A DNA stretch of 64,000 nucleotides from Pseudomonas sp. GM18 (GCF_000282195.1 NZ_AKJT01000036.1:62001-126000); one strand, 5' to 3'; numbered from the stretch's first letter, positions 1 to 8,328 are shown. A program made the numbers and translations. Notes: generated from the letters alone by a model not told the origin.

Positions 1-509
1 AGTGTGGGTTGCAGGGTTATCTCCTTGGTGGTGCTATAGGAACCATGGTAACGACCCTGAAAAGTGCTCTCGTAATCATTGATCAGACCACTCGGCGCAT
101 AGAGGCCCAGCCCCATCGAAAAGCGATCATCAAGCGGTGTCGACATATAAGCGAATGGCACGACTCCCAAAGGTACCGAGTCCCCCTTATTCGTTCCTGC
201 GGCACTGCTCTGCGCATCACTGATGTCGTCGCTCACCGAGACGATTGCGGCCCCGCCGGAAATCTCACTGCGCTGCAACTTGGTCAGGCCTGCAGGGTTT
301 CCGTAAATGGTGCTGGCGTCCAGCGCAGATGACGACCTCCCCGCATAAGCAGTCCCCGCACTGCTTGCACTTTGTTCGTTCAGGCCAATGCCATTGGCGC
401 CGGCAATGGTCGAGGCGCTGAGCAGTGCCATGGCACTGGTGAACTTGATCCAGACAGCACACGTTCGCTGAACAGAGAGACACGGGATCACACGGCTATT
501 GAGTTTCAT
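1..509 (-). CDS. FadL/TodX-type outer membrane transport protein, C-terminus missing at window edge
   Basis: Reading leftward from an ATG at 509, preceded by the ribosome site GAGGTGG, the frame stays open to base 1, so only about the first 169 residues are visible. An N-terminal segment ending in an Ala-rich stretch (residues about 23-36) looks like a signal sequence, and the mature part carries the family pattern NGIGLNEQSASS, then STIYGNPAGL, then GLGLYAPSGL. These are typical of OMPP1/FadL/TodX porins, which let hydrophobic compounds such as fatty acids or alkyl-aromatics cross the outer membrane. It lies downstream of and in the same direction as the acyl-CoA ligase and ring-cleavage genes, so import of the pathway substrate is the likely role. 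The substrate cannot be told from sequence. Confidence 0.85.
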   Translation of the reverse strand, partial: MKLNSRVIPCLSVQRTCAVWIKFTSAMALLSASTIAGANGIGLNEQSASSAGTAYAGRSSSALDASTIYGNPAGLTKLQRSEISGGAAIVSVSDDISDAQSSAAGTNKGDSVPLGVVPFAYMSTPLDDRFSMGLGLYAPSGLINDYESTFQGRYHGSYSTTKEITLQPT

Positions 510-613
510 TTTCCACCTCTTATTTATTGTTTTTGTTGATTGCACGCAGGCAAGGCTTCGCCTTCCCGTGCATGTTTCAGTGCCGGCTGGAGTTGATCTA
601 AGTTGTGTAAAAG

Positions 614-637
614 GCCCTGGCGGAACAGCGCCAGGGC
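614..637 (-). terminator. hairpin between acyl-CoA ligase and FadL-type gene
   Basis: A 9-bp perfect stem (GCCCTGGCG with CGCCAGGGC) closes a 6-base loop. On the minus strand it is followed by CTTTTAC, a short and weak U tract. It could be a partial terminator that lowers expression of the porin gene relative to the ligase. A second, weaker stem lies at about 541-572. Confidence 0.4.
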
Positions 638-671
638 ATGACTGCTGGACTTACAGACGCGAGTCAGGGGC

Positions 672-2573
672 TCAACTAAGCCACTCGATCTGGAAGCTAT
701 AGCGCCCTAAAAGCGGCGCCAGGATTTCCTGGTCAGTGCCGGCCCGAATGCAGGCGACGGGCCCACGACGATTGTCCTGCACGACCTCAACAGCAATATC
801 CGCAAGCCCCAGGCGCCCCGCTTCCTGCTGGACGACTCTGGCAATCTCCCGCTGCTGCAAAGCGGGCTTGAATATCTTGCCCACGGCCGTCAGTGGCAGT
901 GCTTCGAGGATTTCAATGCGTTTGGGAACGGCTGCCCGCTCACTGATGTGGAGATGGGCGAACACCTCCAGTTCTTCGGCATTGCAAACTTGCCCGGGGC
1001 GCAATTGAACGTAGGCCACCGGCACCTCGCCCGAGTAGACGTCGGGGCTGCCGATTGCAGCGGCCAGGGCGACAGCGGGATGCGCCTGCAGAGCCTCCTC
1101 GATTTGCTTGGGATCGATGTTATGGCCGCCGCGGATGATCAACTCCTTCTTGCGTCCGGTCAGCCAGAAGTAACCCTGCGCATCCTCGCGACCCAAATCA
1201 CCCGTATTCAGCCAGCGCTGACCGTCGATATCGATCCAGAGCCCCCGGTTATGACTCTCCTCCAGATAGCCATCGAAGAGGTTCGGACCACTGATCGTGA
1301 TGACCCCGATCTCATCCACGTTGGCGTCGCGCAGGTACTCACCCGCATCATTGAGCAAGACCGCGCGCATATTCTGGTAGGCGATCCGTATCCCGATGGA
1401 GCCGATACAACGCTCGCCATGGGGCGGATTGATTGAAGAAACGCAGGCGCCCTCAGTAAGGCCGTAACCCTCAAGGATCTTTAGCCCGGTCCGGCGCTCG
1501 AACTCTCGCAGAAGCTCGGCCGGCATAGGTGCGGCGCCACACATTGCGTAGCGAAGACTGGACAGGTCGCGGCCCTGCCATTCATTTTGCAGAAGTGCGG
1601 CATAGACCGTTGGCACGCCGGAAAAGAAGTTGATACCGAAGTGCTCGACCATCTCCCAGAATCGTGGGATCACCCCCTCGCCACGATACCCTTGAGGCGT
1701 CCCGAGGATCACATGGTCGCCTTGAGTCCAGGGCATCAGGCCAGTCACCATTTGTCCATTGACATGAAACAGCGGCAGGCCACAAAAGATAACCTGGCCA
1801 CTTGTGCGTGGCTGCATGTGAGCGGCCATGGCCCATGCATTGAATACTTCCGAGCCATGGGTTCGCGCGGCGATCTTGGGGAGCCCGGTGGTGCCACCCG
1901 TACAGATATAGGAAGAGCACTCATCCTGGCGGATTTGTCGACCGCTAATCAGGTGTGTGTGCGGCTGAGTATTCATCAGCGATTGCCAATCGTGGATCGC
2001 GATTCCGCTGTGTAAGTCTCGTTCCTTCAGCGCCATGGCTTGCAGGATCCCTCGCACAGGTTCGGCGACATAGGGCTCCATGCTGACCCAAACGACAGAC
2101 CTGACCGCGGGCAACTGATCCAGCTGCGAAGCCAGTTTGGGCCACAGATCGCTACCCGGAGTCGGTGCGAGCGTCACCACCACGGAGGCCTTCGCGGCAT
2201 TCAGCAAGCCGGCCATCTGCTTGGCCTCGAGCAGAGGATTGATCGCCATGACAATGCCAGCCGCCTCCCCGCCCCATATCGTGAAATGGGTTTCCGGCAG
2301 ATTGGGCAGGATAAAGGCAAGCACCTCGCCCGGTTTTATGCCGAGGTCATGGAAAGCATTCGCCGCGCGGGTGATGTCCGCGAAGAGCCGGGAGTAGTTC
2401 CACTCGCTGGTGCGCCTGAAATCGGCGGCATTGGCGAAGAAGCTTAGCGCCGGCGCCTGAGGGGTGCGCTCAGCCGCCTGTCGCAGCGCTTCATATGTGC
2501 TGGATGCCAGGCCACGCTCCGACAACGGGACTCGTTCAAGACTTTCGATGTCATTCAGGGTCTGCACCGTCAT
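672..2573 (-). CDS. acyl-CoA synthetase (AMP-forming, ANL superfamily)
   Basis: This 633-residue protein activates a carboxylic acid to its CoA thioester through an acyl-adenylate. The core motifs are all present in order: the P-loop CTGGTTGLPK at 224-233 (a Gly replaces the usual Ser), EGYGLTE at 368-374, NTGDLG around 456-461, GRKKELIIRGG at 473-483 and the C-terminal catalytic lysine in TAVGKI at about 566. The length is normal for the family, with a roughly 40-residue C-terminal tail. Its ATG overlaps the stop of the hydrolase gene by one base (TGATG), so the two are probably translationally coupled. In this context it likely activates an acid released by ring cleavage or the side chain of the aromatic substrate; that is inference. 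Confidence 0.88.
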   Translation of the reverse strand: MTVQTLNDIESLERVPLSERGLASSTYEALRQAAERTPQAPALSFFANAADFRRTSEWNYSRLFADITRAANAFHDLGIKPGEVLAFILPNLPETHFTIWGGEAAGIVMAINPLLEAKQMAGLLNAAKASVVVTLAPTPGSDLWPKLASQLDQLPAVRSVVWVSMEPYVAEPVRGILQAMALKERDLHSGIAIHDWQSLMNTQPHTHLISGRQIRQDECSSYICTGGTTGLPKIAARTHGSEVFNAWAMAAHMQPRTSGQVIFCGLPLFHVNGQMVTGLMPWTQGDHVILGTPQGYRGEGVIPRFWEMVEHFGINFFSGVPTVYAALLQNEWQGRDLSSLRYAMCGAAPMPAELLREFERRTGLKILEGYGLTEGACVSSINPPHGERCIGSIGIRIAYQNMRAVLLNDAGEYLRDANVDEIGVITISGPNLFDGYLEESHNRGLWIDIDGQRWLNTGDLGREDAQGYFWLTGRKKELIIRGGHNIDPKQIEEALQAHPAVALAAAIGSPDVYSGEVPVAYVQLRPGQVCNAEELEVFAHLHISERAAVPKRIEILEALPLTAVGKIFKPALQQREIARVVQQEAGRLGLADIAVEVVQDNRRGPVACIRAGTDQEILAPLLGRYSFQIEWLS

Positions 2574-3529
2574 CAGGCTTCCTCCACGACTCGGTTACGT
2601 TGCACGCCGAGGTCGATCACACCATCGGCGCTGCGAATGCGCGCCTCGACCACGTCACCTGGCTTGAGATACTGCGATCGGCCTTCCTGCGCCTTGAGGA
2701 ACAGCTTCCACTTGGTAGCTTCCGGCATCAGGGCCGCAATGCGCTGTTTGGCAGGCGAAGGGACTGTTAGTGCACAGCCGGCAGGCGTACCAGTGGCGAT
2801 CAGGTCTCCAACGGCGAGATCTTGCACGGCGGAGAGTTCGGTAAGGGTTTCAGCGGGGCCGTAAACCAGGTTGGCCGTGCTGTCGTTCTGTCGCACCTGG
2901 CCGTTGACTGTCAGGCGCAGTTGCAGTGCCTTGAGATAATGCATGCTCTTGGCATCCAGAAGGCAGAGGTACGGGCCGACCGGGCCAAACGTGCGGAAGC
3001 TCTTGCCCTTGTAGAACTGCATCTGGGGAATCTGAATGTCACGAGCCGAGTAGTCATTGACGATGACGACGCCTGCGACGAACTCATGCAGATTGGCGTC
3101 GGTGACCGCAATAGCACCGGTGATCGCGCGTTTCATCACCAACCCCAGTTCGATCTCGTAATCAAGAAAGCGCACGGTGCGCGGCTTGATCAGGTCGCTG
3201 TCCGCTGCCACCAGGCAACTGGTCGCCTTGGTGAAGATCATGTTGAATTTCTTCGCATCCGGGTCCATGCCCGACTCGATCATGTGCTGACGATAATTGG
3301 CGCCCTGGCAGACGAACTGCTGGTTACGGGTCACCGGCGACAGCAGTTTCACTTCGCCTTCATCCAGCTCCGTACCCTTCAGTTGAGCGAGATCGTCGAT
3401 GCTGTTCTGGCGGATGAAATCACCGGTGCTTTCAAAATCACCGGGGACAACCGTGATACGGCCTTGGCGTAGCACGCCCCAGTGGATACCGTTCTGAAAT
3501 TCAAAGCGGACAACGTGTACAGCAGACAT
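2573..3529 (-). CDS. fumarylacetoacetate hydrolase (FAH) family protein
   Basis: A 318-residue FAH-fold enzyme. The divalent-metal ligands of the family are visible as E125 and E127 in LDYEIELGL and D159 in VNDYSARD. Such enzymes hydrolyse C-C bonds in ring-cleavage products or act as hydratases or decarboxylases on them. The start at 3529 has a good ribosome site (AGGAG). It sits between an extradiol dioxygenase gene upstream and an acyl-CoA ligase downstream, which fits a step after meta-cleavage of a catechol-like ring. Whether it is a hydrolase or a hydratase/decarboxylase cannot be settled here. Confidence 0.87.
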   Translation of the reverse strand: MSAVHVVRFEFQNGIHWGVLRQGRITVVPGDFESTGDFIRQNSIDDLAQLKGTELDEGEVKLLSPVTRNQQFVCQGANYRQHMIESGMDPDAKKFNMIFTKATSCLVAADSDLIKPRTVRFLDYEIELGLVMKRAITGAIAVTDANLHEFVAGVVIVNDYSARDIQIPQMQFYKGKSFRTFGPVGPYLCLLDAKSMHYLKALQLRLTVNGQVRQNDSTANLVYGPAETLTELSAVQDLAVGDLIATGTPAGCALTVPSPAKQRIAALMPEATKWKLFLKAQEGRSQYLKPGDVVEARIRSADGVIDLGVQRNRVVEEA

Positions 3530-3611
3530 TGAGGGTACTCCTGGAGCAGCGTTTGTCCCGCGCTCGGCGGCGCGAGATCGATGGTGTTGTTCTGTGGAGG
3601 GGCTGACAGCT

Positions 3612-4703
3612 CTACCCGAACATCCGCATGAGTGTTACCAACTTGCGAAAGGTCAGGTCCGGGCTGCGTCGCAGGTTACGGATCAGCGCACGCAGCTTGG
3701 TCAGGCTCATCCTGGGTTTTGTAAAACTCTTGGGCATGCGCTGCCCCCACTGCGCCATTGCCTCCGGGCTCACGGGATGAATGCCTGTAGGCTGTATGGC
3801 CGTGAACACATCCCCGTCGCAGTAATGCTCGTGCTTGTCGCCCCAAGGGTCTTGCCAGTAATCGAAGATCTGGCTGCCCAGAATGTGTCGGCCAATTCCC
3901 CATGAGTGCTCCCAACCGCGTTCGCGCAGGACGCGCTGCCCCATTCCCACCGCATCGGCATCGACGACCTCATAGGCGCTATGGCTATAGGTGGCCATGA
4001 ACCCTTGCGCTATCGCGAGCGTATGGTGAGCCGCGGGAACTTCACCGAGGTCGAGGCGCATGAAGGTAACGATAGGTGTGCCATCGGGGAGCACCTGCAC
4101 ATCGCTGGGAATAAACCCGAAATGCTTGGTGTACCAGGCACAGGTCGCCTGGTAGTCGGCCACTTCGATGACGATATGGCCGAGTCTGAGTACTTCAGGG
4201 GGAGCGATCGGCGGACGCTGCGTGGCATTGATTCGCGGTTGCTCGTGGACCAGATTCCAGGAAAGAGGCGCTCTGTGTACCAGCGTTTTACCTGGAATCT
4301 GCTCGCAAACAGCTTCCACGATGAAACCGGAAGGATCGGTCAGCCGGACGCAATACCCGCCACCCGGATGTTCCGATTTCTCGACCGCTGACGCGCCCGG
4401 GATTCGCGTCAGTTTCTGCAGATCCTTGAGCGACTGGACTGCCAATCCGAACCCGACAAAACGTGCCTGTTCTGCACGATGGACGCGGTAGCAGTATGCA
4501 GTGGGATCGGTGGCGCGCAGATAAAGCGTATCGGCGTCCTGCTGACTTACTGTCAGGCCGAAGTCGGTCAGAAACCGCGCCGCCTCATTCAAGTCCGGCC
4601 GTTGAAAGATCAGGTGAGTCAGCCCCTGGGCCTTCACCGTCGGCTGCGGATGCCGGGCGGGTTGTGGTGTCGCCAACCGGTGCAATTCGTTTTTGTTGTT
4701 CAT
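3612..4703 (-). CDS. extradiol ring-cleavage dioxygenase of the VOC superfamily
   Basis: The 363-residue protein has two glyoxalase/VOC modules, about 25-135 and 170-300, as in type I extradiol dioxygenases. In the second module the expected metal triad is visible: H176 in LGHIVIEV, H241 in YSHSAYEV and E292 in KHEHYCDG. These would hold Fe(II) (or Mn(II)) and cleave a catechol next to the diol. A basic C-terminal extension of about 50 residues rich in Arg and Lys follows and is unusual. It is 82 bases upstream of the FAH gene on the same strand. The preferred catechol is unknown; the porin and ligase nearby suggest a hydrophobic substituent. Confidence 0.82.
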   Translation of the reverse strand: MNNKNELHRLATPQPARHPQPTVKAQGLTHLIFQRPDLNEAARFLTDFGLTVSQQDADTLYLRATDPTAYCYRVHRAEQARFVGFGLAVQSLKDLQKLTRIPGASAVEKSEHPGGGYCVRLTDPSGFIVEAVCEQIPGKTLVHRAPLSWNLVHEQPRINATQRPPIAPPEVLRLGHIVIEVADYQATCAWYTKHFGFIPSDVQVLPDGTPIVTFMRLDLGEVPAAHHTLAIAQGFMATYSHSAYEVVDADAVGMGQRVLRERGWEHSWGIGRHILGSQIFDYWQDPWGDKHEHYCDGDVFTAIQPTGIHPVSPEAMAQWGQRMPKSFTKPRMSLTKLRALIRNLRRSPDLTFRKLVTLMRMFG

Positions 4704-4743
4704 TGTTTTTGTTTTCCGGGTTTTGAGGGTAAAGCCGTCCCCG

Positions 4744-4765
4744 CACCCCTGAAAATCCAGGGGTG
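4744..4765. promoter_or_regulatory. perfect 8-bp hairpin between TetR gene and dioxygenase gene
   Basis: CACCCCTG and CAGGGGTG form an 8-bp stem around a 6-base loop in the 89-base gap between the TetR stop (4793) and the dioxygenase start (4703). On the minus strand no U tract follows, so it is not a classical terminator. It may set the transcript ratio between regulator and enzyme genes or serve as a protein site. Confidence 0.35.
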
Positions 4766-4792
4766 TTGTTTAGTCAGGTCGGTTAACGCGGC

Positions 4793-5407
4793 TCAGTCGA
4801 GAGGCGGAAGTGCCGGCAACTCTGTGGTCGCCAGCGCACGGGCCTCATCTGGCGGTATACCCAATGCCCGCAGCACCAGCTCGGCGGTGTCAGAGCCCGA
4901 CTCGCGCCACGTTCTATGCCCTTCCAGCACCAGGAAAATCGAGCCGAGGACACTGCTCGAGATCAGCGTCAGTACTGAGATCAATTGCCCCTGCGCAAAC
5001 GTGTACCGCCCACAGGAAAGTCCGCTCAGAAGATCGGTAGTCGCCTGGCTGCTGAACATTTCGCGCAACGAAGCATTGCTCATGGCGAATTTATGGATGA
5101 ACGCCCCCCAATGGGAGTCCTCATGAGCTCGACGAATGAAGAATCGAATGCCATTGGCGAGGCGCTGAGCGGGATCGGTGAGAGCGTCGAAGCTCTTGTT
5201 GACGCGTTCATGCATCTCCCTGGCGAGATGGCTGGCAACCGCCTCGAACAGGTTTTCCATGCTGTCGATGTTGCTGTAGATCGTTCCGCGCGCTACTCCT
5301 GCCTCTTGTGCGAGATCAAGGATGTTCACCTGGGAGGTGCCTCTTTCAGCGAACAGGCGAAAGGCGGCTTGATGAATGCGGCGCTGTGTCGGATTCAGGG
5401 ATTCCAC
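4793..5407 (-). CDS. TetR family transcriptional regulator of the ring-cleavage operon
   Basis: A 204-residue repressor-type protein. The N-terminal helix-turn-helix is clear (residues about 10-55, with LAQEAGVARGTIYSN), followed by an all-helical ligand and dimer domain. The start is GTG at 5407 with the ribosome site GGAGAG eleven bases upstream. It is the first gene of the unit that continues through the dioxygenase, hydrolase, ligase and porin. A palindrome lying on its own promoter (5440-5455) points to autoregulation and to control of the whole operon, released by a pathway compound. The inducer is unknown. Confidence 0.87.
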   Translation of the reverse strand: MESLNPTQRRIHQAAFRLFAERGTSQVNILDLAQEAGVARGTIYSNIDSMENLFEAVASHLAREMHERVNKSFDALTDPAQRLANGIRFFIRRAHEDSHWGAFIHKFAMSNASLREMFSSQATTDLLSGLSCGRYTFAQGQLISVLTLISSSVLGSIFLVLEGHRTWRESGSDTAELVLRALGIPPDEARALATTELPALPPLD

Positions 5408-5437
5408 GTTCTCTCTCCAAAATTACCTTATGACTCA

Positions 5438-5466
5438 ATTGAACACGCGTGTTCATCTGCAGTCAA
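5438..5466 (-). promoter_or_regulatory. sigma70-like promoter of the TetR/ring-cleavage operon
   Basis: On the minus strand TTGACT (5466-5461) and TTCAAT (5443-5438) are separated by exactly 17 bases, close to the TTGACA/TATAAT consensus. The start codon GTG at 5407 would lie about 24 bases after the start of transcription. The operator palindrome lies in the spacer and overlaps the -10 box. Confidence 0.65.
5440..5455. promoter_or_regulatory. perfect 16-bp palindrome, probable TetR operator
   Basis: TGAACACGCGTGTTCA is a perfect inverted repeat lying between the -35 and -10 boxes of the TetR promoter. Binding there would block RNA polymerase. The same arms recur at 5591-5606. Confidence 0.7.
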
Positions 5467-5590
5467 CAACGTTTTTTGAATCAAGAACGAAACCATCCAA
5501 AAAAATCATTCAATCCCATATAAAAGCGGATTAGCCGAATGATTTTTCAAGGCTCACGAAGGGATTTGGAGTTCTATTCGCCAGCTAAAA

Positions 5591-5606
5591 TGAACACGAA
5601 TGTTCA
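5591..5606. promoter_or_regulatory. second TetR-operator-like palindrome
   Basis: TGAACACGAATGTTCA shares the arms TGAACA/TGTTCA with the operator at 5440-5455, about 150 bases away. It may be an auxiliary site allowing looping, or mark a second promoter; no second promoter is obvious. Confidence 0.55.
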
Positions 5607-5656
5607 GATGATTGGGCCTAGCGTAATGCCAGTAAGTTAAGGCGACGACACGGTCC

Positions 5657-5787
5657 GTAGCAGCTGGCGAAGCCTGCGTTCGATCGCGCAGCGATCGTAA
5701 AATCAGGAGCTGCGGTGTTACAGATTAATCGAGGTTGCAGGGTTTGCGACTGCTGCGCAGCCGAACGCAGCCTTCGGCAGCTGCTAC
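5657..5787. repeat. REPIN (two REP units in inverted order)
   Basis: A REP unit beginning GTAGCAGCTGGCGAAGCCTG at 5657 is repeated in inverted form, ending at 5787, with 24 of 26 bases matching. The inner part contains CGATCGCGCAGCGATCG-type and GACTGCTGCGCAGCC hairpins. The short repeats TGCCAGTAAG (5628-5637) and CTTACTGGC (5812-5820) flank it. The same REP class occurs at 60117-60284. Confidence 0.85.
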
Positions 5788-5841
5788 GAGGAATGCGCGA
5801 AACCAGTCCTTCTTACTGGCGAATCGAGGATGATCTCAGGA

Positions 5842-6492
5842 CTAGGGTAGCGGCTTGCCGGCGATTTTCTTGGCTCTGGCCGGTGTTACGCCCAGCGCCT
5901 TGAGGATCATCTCGGCGACCAACAGATCGTGTTCCGCCGCCGCACGCCCCTCGACAACCGAGCGCATGGCTCCGGTTGTGCACGATACGACCATGTCCAG
6001 GGCGACCCCTTCGTCCTCGTAAGAGAAAGTGCCCGCGCGCTGTCCTTCACGCAGATCGCCCAGCACATGGTCAGCCAAACGCGAGCGCATGGCCTGATCA
6101 GAATGGATGATGCGCAGCAGTGCGTTGGCCCACTGATGGTCGTAGGCGGCCCGGCGGACGAACATGCGCACGCCGATCGAAAGCCGCTGTGCGCCGCAGT
6201 GCACGTCCGAGCTCAAGGCGGAAATGGCATCGGAGAACTCAGACGCCATGGCGATGCCAACCGCCTCGAGTACTTCGTCGCGCGTACGAAAATAGTTGTA
6301 GATGGTGCCGTTGGATACCGCAGCCTCCGCGGCGACCTCGAGCAGTGCAATCTCCCCCACCTCCTTGCGCGCGACAAGACGCAATGCCGCGTCCACCAGG
6401 CCGCGACGGGTGCGTTCACGCTTCTTGTGGCCTCGAGTGAGAGGCTCTTGCGCAGTTGCTTCTGAAGGAAAAGTGGGGGACGGCATCTTCAC
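5842..6492 (-). CDS. TetR family transcriptional regulator paired with the flavin hydroxylase
   Basis: A 216-residue TetR-type protein with a basic N-terminal arm (GHKKRERTRRG), a helix-turn-helix (AAEAAVSNGTIYNYFRTRDE, about 54-73) and a helical C-terminal domain. The reading frame can start at GTG 6492, overlapping the TGA of the hydroxylase gene as GTGA, or at ATG 6486. This overlap means the regulator is co-transcribed behind the hydroxylase. The palindromes at 8221-8244 over the hydroxylase promoter are the likely target, giving autoregulation. It is only distantly similar to the TetR at 4793-5407. Confidence 0.86.
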   Translation of the reverse strand: MKMPSPTFPSEATAQEPLTRGHKKRERTRRGLVDAALRLVARKEVGEIALLEVAAEAAVSNGTIYNYFRTRDEVLEAVGIAMASEFSDAISALSSDVHCGAQRLSIGVRMFVRRAAYDHQWANALLRIIHSDQAMRSRLADHVLGDLREGQRAGTFSYEDEGVALDMVVSCTTGAMRSVVEGRAAAEHDLLVAEMILKALGVTPARAKKIAGKPLP

Positions 6493-8147
6493 GCTCTTAA
6501 TCGAGGGGGCTCGTTGATGGTAATGGAAACGCTATCGGCAGTGGAATCGGCGCAAGCCATCAGGATCAGGCAGTCTCGAACCAGACTGCCTGCATCTGCG
6601 CCTGGAGCGTGGTGCATGATGATACGGTCGGGGCGAATCGCGACAAGCGTGCCTTTGGTAGCCAGCGGCAGGATGTCATGGTTCAGGTCTTCGATGAAGT
6701 CGCAACCGCTGTCGGAGCGCTGACCGCAGGGTCCGATCTGCAAGAAGTGACCGCCCATCTTTGTCCACGAAGAGACCTCGGCAGCGCTCAGCAGTGACAA
6801 CGGGTCAACACCGAAGCCGACCAGGGTCAGGTTGTGTCCAAGCGCATCGTCGCTCAGCTGGATCCGCTGTTGCGTGTTGCGAACCCAGGCCTGGGGAAAC
6901 AGACTGCCACGAACCAGTTTGTCGCCACGACGATGCTGCATGAACAAACCGTTTTTGAAGATGTTCTTCGGCTTGATGTCCAGCTGTTCGAAGTACTTTC
7001 TGGAAGCGGGCGTCAACGCCAGCGTCCGCATCAGGCCGTGGATGAAGAAAGCGGCGACCTTGTTTCTCGGCATCACCAGACGGCCCATGAGTTTCGCCAG
7101 ATCGATCATCGCCTGGGCATGGGGCCGGCGCTCTACGTCATAGGTATCGAGTATTGAAGGCGCGGCTTGGCCGTGAAGGACCCAGGCCAGTTTCCAGGTA
7201 AGGTTGGCGCCATCTCGAAGTCCCGCGACGAGACCTTGCCCGACAAAAGGCGGAGTGATGTGGGCGGCATCCCCGGCGAGGAAGACTCGCCCCTTGCTGA
7301 ATCGGTTGCAGCAGCGCGCGTGGAATCGATACACCGCCTTGCGCTCGACTTCCAGCTCCTGCGGATTGATCCATGGCGCGATCAGCCGGGCTATGCTTTC
7401 CGGGCTTTCCAGCTCTTCCCGGGATTCGCCCGGGTGCAGCATGAACTCCCAACGTTCCCTTCCGCCGGGAGCGGGCATGTGCGGCGTTGGGCGCTGTGGA
7501 TCGCAGATAAACTCAATGTGATCAATCGCTGACTGATGCCGGTTCCTGGTATCGACAATCAGCCAATCCTCTGCATAGGTTTGCCCTTCGAACTCCTGGC
7601 CAATCAAGGCCCTGACCCTGGAGCTGGCACCATCCGCACCTATCAGGTATCGGGCGCGAACGGAATGCATCTGGCCATCCTGGTCCCGTACGGAGGCGAC
7701 GACACAATCCGACTCCTCGACCAGATTCTCGAGCTCGAATCCACCCAGGCTGGTCACTGACTTCAGCCGGGAAACCTGGTTGCGCATCGCGTGTTCGAGG
7801 TCGGGTTGATAGAACGTCACCAGTTTGGGATGGCCGTCGATGCACCCCGCGGTATTGGCCCGACTGAATTGACCGAGGACCGGGGAATGCATCTTCACTT
7901 CAGGGATAACGATCTTCTCGAAAGCGTCTTCCGACAATCCGGCCAGTTGCAGGATGCGAAGCGCCTCGTTGTCCAGAGCAATGGCGCGGGGCATCAGCAA
8001 GACCTCATGGGTCTTGTCCAATACCAGTGTCTTTACACCATAGCGGCCGAGCAGCGCCGCGATGGTCGCCCCTACCGGACCGTTGCCGACGACCAACACA
8101 TCGACATCGGTGGGAGGCAATTCGGAACCTTTCTTGTTGTTGTTCAT
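6489..8147 (-). CDS. FAD-dependent aromatic hydroxylase (MhpA/PheA-like flavin monooxygenase)
   Basis: The 552-residue protein has the three fingerprints of class A flavin monooxygenases: GNGPVG at 21-26 for the FAD ADP moiety, GADGASSRVR at 170-179 (DG motif) and AGDAAHITPP at 291-300 (GD motif). Length and motifs match the 3-(3-hydroxyphenyl)propionate hydroxylase group, which adds a hydroxyl ortho to a phenol with NAD(P)H and O2 to make a catechol. It would supply the extradiol dioxygenase encoded at 3612-4703. The start at 8147 has AAGGG upstream. The true phenolic substrate is not identifiable from sequence. Confidence 0.87.
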   Translation of the reverse strand: MNNNKKGSELPPTDVDVLVVGNGPVGATIAALLGRYGVKTLVLDKTHEVLLMPRAIALDNEALRILQLAGLSEDAFEKIVIPEVKMHSPVLGQFSRANTAGCIDGHPKLVTFYQPDLEHAMRNQVSRLKSVTSLGGFELENLVEESDCVVASVRDQDGQMHSVRARYLIGADGASSRVRALIGQEFEGQTYAEDWLIVDTRNRHQSAIDHIEFICDPQRPTPHMPAPGGRERWEFMLHPGESREELESPESIARLIAPWINPQELEVERKAVYRFHARCCNRFSKGRVFLAGDAAHITPPFVGQGLVAGLRDGANLTWKLAWVLHGQAAPSILDTYDVERRPHAQAMIDLAKLMGRLVMPRNKVAAFFIHGLMRTLALTPASRKYFEQLDIKPKNIFKNGLFMQHRRGDKLVRGSLFPQAWVRNTQQRIQLSDDALGHNLTLVGFGVDPLSLLSAAEVSSWTKMGGHFLQIGPCGQRSDSGCDFIEDLNHDILPLATKGTLVAIRPDRIIMHHAPGADAGSLVRDCLILMACADSTADSVSITINEPPRLRA

Positions 8148-8207
8148 CTCGAGCCCTTGTTGTGATTGAAGTCGTGAGACACGCAGGTCTCATCGTCAGG
8201 CAAGGTG

Positions 8208-8236
8208 AAGGTATGTAAAATTGAAACATATTTCAA
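8208..8236 (-). promoter_or_regulatory. sigma70-like promoter of hydroxylase-tetR unit
   Basis: On the minus strand TTGAAA (8236-8231) and TACCTT (8213-8208) are 17 bases apart, about 55 bases of leader before the ATG at 8147. The -35 box is inside the palindromic region 8221-8244. Confidence 0.5.
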
Positions 8237-8244
8237 TATTGAAA
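8221..8244. promoter_or_regulatory. overlapping palindromes, probable operator for the second TetR
   Basis: TTGAAA-CATA-TTTCAA (8221-8236) and the perfect 14-bp palindrome TTTCAATATTGAAA (8231-8244) overlap and share an arm. They cover the -35 box of the hydroxylase promoter. The sequence differs from the TGAACA operator near the first TetR, so the two regulators probably have separate sites. Confidence 0.65.
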
Positions 8245-8328
8245 TTATTGTCATTAAATTTTTCGGATCGCTGGCAACCAAGAATGCTTTGCTGGATGCC
8301 AGCGATTCGGTGCCGCCGCTCAATAGCG

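Larger units (their letters stand above)
5408..5841. other. intergenic region with promoter, two operator-like palindromes and a REPIN
   Basis: No gene is supported in these 434 bases. They hold the minus-strand promoter of the first TetR gene (5438-5466), two 16-bp palindromes (5440-5455 and 5591-5606), and a REPIN at 5657-5787 flanked by short inverted repeats. Confidence 0.7.
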
